Source: CAJCIS01 sp965276755 (GTDB lineage: Bacteria; Pseudomonadota; Alphaproteobacteria; Acetobacterales; Acetobacteraceae). From it: a DNA stretch of 64,000 bases. The notes below the pieces were generated by a model. It was not told where the DNA came from, made no database searches, and saw only the letters and a program-made list of their open reading frames with translations. The stretch spans positions 3,534,001 to 3,598,000 of the forward strand of contig OZ255625.1 in NCBI GenBank assembly GCA_965276755.1, given 5' to 3'. This document shows positions 60,621 through 64,000 of this stretch, one piece after another. Both the position numbers and the translations under genes were made by a program. Each line of letters opens with the position of its first letter. Positions within the stretch are counted from its first letter, which is position 1.

Positions 60621-63410
60621 GTGCAAGAGCGCCACCCCATCCTTGCCGAATTGGGCGCCCACAGCCCCTACCTCTCCGATCTGGCACGCCGCGAGCCCGA
60701 CACTCTTGCCGCCATCCTGCGCCAGGGTCCTGATGCTGTGTGCGATGCCGCCCTGCTCGCCCTCTCGCGCACCAAGCCGGGCCTGCCACGCCGCGAGGTC
60801 GCCGCGGCGATGCGCCAGGCCAAACGGCACATCGCACTCGCCACGGCATTGGCCGACATCGGCGGCGTGTGGAGTCTCGAACAGGTGACCGGCGCCTTGT
60901 CGGACCTGGCCGATACCGCGCTGCGGCTGGCCTGCGTGCACCTGCTCGCCCAAGCCGATCGGCGCGGCGAATTGCGCCTGCCCCATCCCGGCAGCCCCGA
61001 TCGCGGCTGCGGCTTCTGCGTGCTGGGCATGGGCAAGCTGGGCGCGCACGAGCTGAATTATTCCAGTGATGTGGACTTGATCCTTCTCTACGACCCCGCG
61101 GCGCTGCCCGGAGATCCGGGCGACCTCGGCCCGGTCTTTGCTCGCATGGCGCGTGATCTGGCCCAACTTATGGAGGCGCGCGACTCCGGTGGCTACGTCT
61201 TCCGCGTGGATTTGCGCCTGCGCCCAGATCCCGCCAGCACCCCGCCCGCCATCGCACTTCCCGGCGCACTCGCCTATTACGAAAGCCAGGGCCAGACCTG
61301 GGAGCGCGCCGCCCTGATTAAGGCGCGCCCGGTGGCCGGGGATATCGGCCTCGGCCGGCGGTTTCTCGACGCCATCCGCCCCTTCATCTGGCGCCGCCAC
61401 CTCGATTTTGCGGCACTGGCCGATATCGCCGACATGAAGCGGCGCATCGATGCCCATAAGGGCACGGCCCTGGCCGAAAGCGGGCCGGCCGCCACGCGCC
61501 TGCTGGGCCACGACCTCAAGCTGGGGCAGGGCGGCATACGCGAAATCGAATTCTGCGCCCAGGCGTTGCAACTGGTCTGGGGCGGCCGCGCGCCCGCTTT
61601 GCGCGTGCCCGCGACGCTGGCCGCGCTGCATGCACTGGCCGGGCAGGGGCATCTGCCGGCGGATGACCTGGCCGGGCTGGAGGCGGCCTATCGTTTCCTG
61701 CGCCGGGCCGAGCACAGGCTGCAGATGGCGGCCGATCGCCAGATCCATAGCCTGCCGGCGAGCGAGGCCGGCCTAACGGCGTTTGCCGCCTTTATGGGGT
61801 TTGCCGACGCGGCGTCGTTTGCCGAGGAGGCGCTCTCTCACTTGCTGCGTGTACTCGAAATCTTCGACGGCCTGTTCGCGGCACCAGCCGTGGAGCCGGA
61901 TACGCCACGCGATAAGGAAGACTGGGGGAGATGTGCCATCCCCCCCAGACCCCCCGTCACTTTTTTGCTTTCAGATACGGTCGAACCCTGGCTCGCCGGC
62001 CGCCCCCGCGCCCTGCGCACCGAACGCGACCGCGCCCTGGTGCGCGACATGCTGCCCGCCATCACCGCCGCCCTCGCGCGCCAGTCCGACCCCGCAGCCG
62101 CCCTGGCCCGGCTGGACGAGTTCATCTACCGCCTGCCCGCCGGCGTGCAGGTCTTCTCCCTGCTGCACCACAACCCCGCGCTGCTCGACCGCCTGGCCGA
62201 AACGCTCGGCGCCGCCCCCGCGCTGGCCGACCATCTGGCGAGTTTCCCAGCCAGTCTCGAAGGCCTGGTCAGCCCGCAAGCCGAGGCGCCGGCCATCCCG
62301 CCCTCGGCGCGCCTGGCCGCGCGGCTGGCCGACGCCAGGGCGCTCGATGACGCCGCCATGATCGCCGCGCGCATGGTGCGCGCGGACGAGTTCGCCATCG
62401 CCACCGCCGAGTTCTTCGGCCGCATCGACGTGGACCAGGCCGCGGCCGCGCGTACGGCGCTCGCGGACGCCACCATGCGCGCCTTGGCCGCACGCGCGAT
62501 GGCCGAGCACGTCGCGCGCTATGGCACCGTGGCCGGCGGCGGCATGGCAGTGGTCGCGCTGGGCAAGGCCGGTTCGGGCGAGATGATGGCCGGATCGGAC
62601 CTCGATTTACTCCTGATCTACGACCACGCGAGCGATGCCACCGCCAGTCGTGGCCCGCGCGCGCTGGCGCCGAGCCAGTATTTCGCCCGCGCCGCGCAGG
62701 GCTTCGTTGCCGCGCTGACCCTGCCGACGCGCCACGGACCGCTCTACGCCGTGGACATGCGCCTGCGCCCGTCGGGCAGCGCGGGTCCGGTCGCCGTCTC
62801 GCTGAGTGCCTTTATCCGCTACCACGCGCAGGACGCCTGGACGTGGGAGCGCTTGGCGCTGACCCGCGCGCGGGTGGTCACCGCGCCTGCGGGGCTGCGA
62901 CGCGCAGTGCAGCAGGCAATCGCCGCGGCGCGCCAGGCCGGCGAGCCTGCCCGCGTGCTGGCGGACACGCGTGCGATGCGTGTCCGCATGCAGCGGGATC
63001 AGCCTGTGCGCGGGGTGTGGGACGTGCGCCGGCGCGCGGGCGGCTTGCTCGATGTCGAATTCGTGGCGCAGGCGCTGCAATTGGTGCACGCCGGGAAATT
63101 CCCGGTCAGCGCGCGCCCTGTGGGCACGGCGGCACGCCTGGCGCAACTCGCGCGGCTGGGCGCCTTGCCGTGCGAGGATGCGGCCACGCTGGCGCGGGCC
63201 GATCGCACATGGCGGTGCGTGCAAAGCCTGTTGCGTATCGGGTTGGGTCCGCAGATACCGGCCTCACCCTCCGCGGTCGTGCTGGAGAAGGTATCTCGTG
63301 CCACAGGCTTTGGTCCGGATGAGGCCGGGCTGCTTGCCGGGCTGGACGATACGGCCGCTGCGGTACGCGCCGCGTTCGTGCGGTCAATTGGAGAGATCGA
63401 GTCCGCATGA
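60621..63410 (+). CDS. glnE: Glutamine synthetase adenylyltransferase/deadenylase carrying an in-frame repeat
   Basis: 929 residues from GTG 60621; the frame is open back to 60525 but that part (KSFLVLFFKKELLPF) is the translation of a poly-T hairpin. The deadenylase nucleotidyltransferase has GMGKLGAHELNYSSDVDLIL and the adenylylase has ALGKAGSGEMMAGSDLDLLL, each followed by its helical bundle (HRLQMAADRQIHSLP). GlnE switches glutamine synthetase activity by AMP addition or removal under PII control, linking it to glnD. About 430 residues in, 16 residues (KEDWGRCAIPPRPPVT) are encoded by half of a P-family palindrome in frame, at the end of the first half. It overlaps bcp by 4 bases. Confidence 0.95.
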   Translation: MQERHPILAELGAHSPYLSDLARREPDTLAAILRQGPDAVCDAALLALSRTKPGLPRREVAAAMRQAKRHIALATALADIGGVWSLEQVTGALSDLADTALRLACVHLLAQADRRGELRLPHPGSPDRGCGFCVLGMGKLGAHELNYSSDVDLILLYDPAALPGDPGDLGPVFARMARDLAQLMEARDSGGYVFRVDLRLRPDPASTPPAIALPGALAYYESQGQTWERAALIKARPVAGDIGLGRRFLDAIRPFIWRRHLDFAALADIADMKRRIDAHKGTALAESGPAATRLLGHDLKLGQGGIREIEFCAQALQLVWGGRAPALRVPATLAALHALAGQGHLPADDLAGLEAAYRFLRRAEHRLQMAADRQIHSLPASEAGLTAFAAFMGFADAASFAEEALSHLLRVLEIFDGLFAAPAVEPDTPRDKEDWGRCAIPPRPPVTFLLSDTVEPWLAGRPRALRTERDRALVRDMLPAITAALARQSDPAAALARLDEFIYRLPAGVQVFSLLHHNPALLDRLAETLGAAPALADHLASFPASLEGLVSPQAEAPAIPPSARLAARLADARALDDAAMIAARMVRADEFAIATAEFFGRIDVDQAAAARTALADATMRALAARAMAEHVARYGTVAGGGMAVVALGKAGSGEMMAGSDLDLLLIYDHASDATASRGPRALAPSQYFARAAQGFVAALTLPTRHGPLYAVDMRLRPSGSAGPVAVSLSAFIRYHAQDAWTWERLALTRARVVTAPAGLRRAVQQAIAAARQAGEPARVLADTRAMRVRMQRDQPVRGVWDVRRRAGGLLDVEFVAQALQLVHAGKFPVSARPVGTAARLAQLARLGALPCEDAATLARADRTWRCVQSLLRIGLGPQIPASPSAVVLEKVSRATGFGPDEAGLLAGLDDTAAAVRAAFVRSIGEIESA
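61914..61962. repeat. Half GC palindrome, family P, in frame inside glnE
   Basis: AAGGAAGACTGGGGGAGATG with GTGCCATCCCCCCCAGACCC and CCCCGTCAC is identical in kind to the left arm of the intergenic copies. No right arm is present and the glnE frame is maintained. Confidence 0.95.
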
Positions 63411-63874
63411 GCATCACGCAAGGTGACCCCGCCCCCGCCTTTTCCCTGCCCGCCAGCGGAGGGCGCATTGTCAGCTCGGCTGGGCTGCACGGACGCTATT
63501 ATGTGCTGTATTTCTATCCCAAGGCCGATACGTCCGGCTGCACGAAGGAGGCGGTCGCCTTCCAGGCCGCCGCGGGCGAATTTGCACGGCACGGCGCCGA
63601 AATCATCGGCGTGTCGCGAGACCCGGTGCGCGCACTCGATAAATTTGCGGCCAAATACAATTTGCAGTTCCCTCTGGCCTCTGACGAGGAGGGCGCGCTC
63701 ACGCAGTCCTATGGCGTTTGGGTGGAGAAATCGATGTACGGCCGTAAATACATGGGCATTGAGCGATCGACCTTTCTGATCGGCCGCGACGGCGTAGTGC
63801 AGGCTGTCTGGCCCAAAGTGCGCGTCGAGGGGCACGCAGTCGAAGTGCTGAGCGCCATAGCCGCCCGCACCTGA
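63407..63874 (+). CDS. bcp: Thioredoxin-dependent thiol peroxidase (Bcp/PrxQ)
   Basis: 155 residues. The peroxidatic Cys45 is in KADTSGCTKEA, preceded by YYVLYFYPKA, the PrxQ signature; the resolving Cys five residues on is absent (EAVAF), so it is a 1-Cys-type BCP. SRDPVRALDKFAAKYNLQFPL and STFLIGRDGVV complete the thioredoxin fold. It reduces hydrogen and organic peroxides. The ATG at 63407 overlaps the glnE stop, so it is coupled to glnE. A P-family half palindrome follows. Confidence 0.93.
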   Translation: MSITQGDPAPAFSLPASGGRIVSSAGLHGRYYVLYFYPKADTSGCTKEAVAFQAAAGEFARHGAEIIGVSRDPVRALDKFAAKYNLQFPLASDEEGALTQSYGVWVEKSMYGRKYMGIERSTFLIGRDGVVQAVWPKVRVEGHAVEVLSAIAART

Positions 63875-63886
63875 GTTGCTTGTTAC

Positions 63887-63935
63887 TACAAATGACGGGG
63901 GGTCTGGGGGGGATGGCACATCTCCCCCGGCCTTG
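63887..63935. repeat. Half GC palindrome, family P (right arm only)
   Basis: AATGACGGGGGGTCTGGGGG followed by GGATGGCACATCTCCCCCGG. It lies between bcp and the next gene's start. Confidence 0.9.
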
Positions 63936-64000
63936 CTTCCTTCGCCGAAGATATCTCGCAAGAGGCTGATCGCCGCAGCATCGATCGGCAATGCGCTAGA
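63933..64000 (+). CDS. MFS transporter, N-terminal start only
   Basis: Reading from a TTG at 63933 gives LPSPKISRKRLIAAASIGNAL and then the first two bases of a Glu codon at the window edge. RK-x-IAAASIGNALE is the usual entry to the first membrane helix of metabolite:H+ symporters (GNALEWFDF). Only 22 codons are visible; the start codon is uncertain because a P-family arm lies directly upstream. Confirmation needs the next few hundred bases. Confidence 0.5.
   Translation, partial: MLPSPKISRKRLIAAASIGNAL

Noticed and set aside
62999..63991. 330-codon minus-strand frame at the right end
   Set aside because: It crosses a palindrome arm and runs antisense to bcp and glnE; the plus strand there reads as an MFS transporter start instead.

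Overview
This is a GC-rich chromosomal stretch of an alphaproteobacterium. Gene content points to the Rhodospirillales/Acetobacteraceae side: TrcR (DUF1013), DUF465 proteins, a ROSE-type thermometer on hsp20, LigD in PE-LIG-POL order, and abundant GC-rich palindromes plus poly-T/poly-A hairpins between genes. The species cannot be read from the sequence. No phage, plasmid backbone, transposase or CRISPR array was seen; it looks like core chromosome plus a few accessory modules.

Layout. 1-8 kb: thiolase end, secreted trypsin-like protease, gyrB, then a three-gene block of GGDEF/EAL protein, single-haem porin-cytochrome (Cyc2-like) and periplasmic cupredoxin. 8-15.3 kb: an SGNH-type lipoprotein gene broken by an in-frame stop, a host-attachment-family protein, a ligC-like/ligD pair and an SDR. 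15.3-19.3 kb: hsp20 behind a ROSE-like thermometer, trcR, two DUF465 genes, purEK. 19.4-23.8 kb: sulfotransferase, phage-shock locus (pspF divergent from a sigma54-type promoter driving a 70-aa membrane protein, pspA, pspC), a frameshifted membrane-protein gene. 23.9-30.7 kb: mdh, sucCD, vapBC, glnD. 30.8-35.4 kb: small basic proteins, N-formylglutamate amidohydrolase homologue, two transglutaminase-like proteins, cold-shock protein.

35.6-46 kb: a TonB-dependent receptor, tRNA-Ser(CGA), and a heavy-metal-type RND system (BBP2 porin, membrane-fusion protein, CzcA-like pump, outer-membrane factor, all on the minus strand). 46.2-50.1 kb: tRNA-Ala(CGC) and a translationally coupled nadA-nadB-nadC operon behind two operator-like repeats. 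50.1-57.2 kb: pgsA, mobB, a DUF4952 protein, class-I glutamine amidotransferase, LolA-like protein divergent from a second TonB receptor, small secreted proteins. 57.2-64 kb: YhdP/AsmA-like protein divergent from glnE, then bcp and the first codons of an MFS transporter.

The most distinctive property is the repeat load. A ~105-bp GC palindrome, a TTTTTTC/GAAAAAA hairpin and a second GC-rich inverted repeat occur about 28 times and repeatedly enter genes. One is in frame inside glnE and one in frame just after the nadB start. Others supply the signal-peptide region of a TonB receptor, the C-terminus of mobB, or the apparent start regions of the RND adaptor, the N-formylglutamate amidohydrolase homologue and the YhdP-like gene. 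The porin-cytochrome/cupredoxin/c-di-GMP block is the best candidate for an undescribed functional system.
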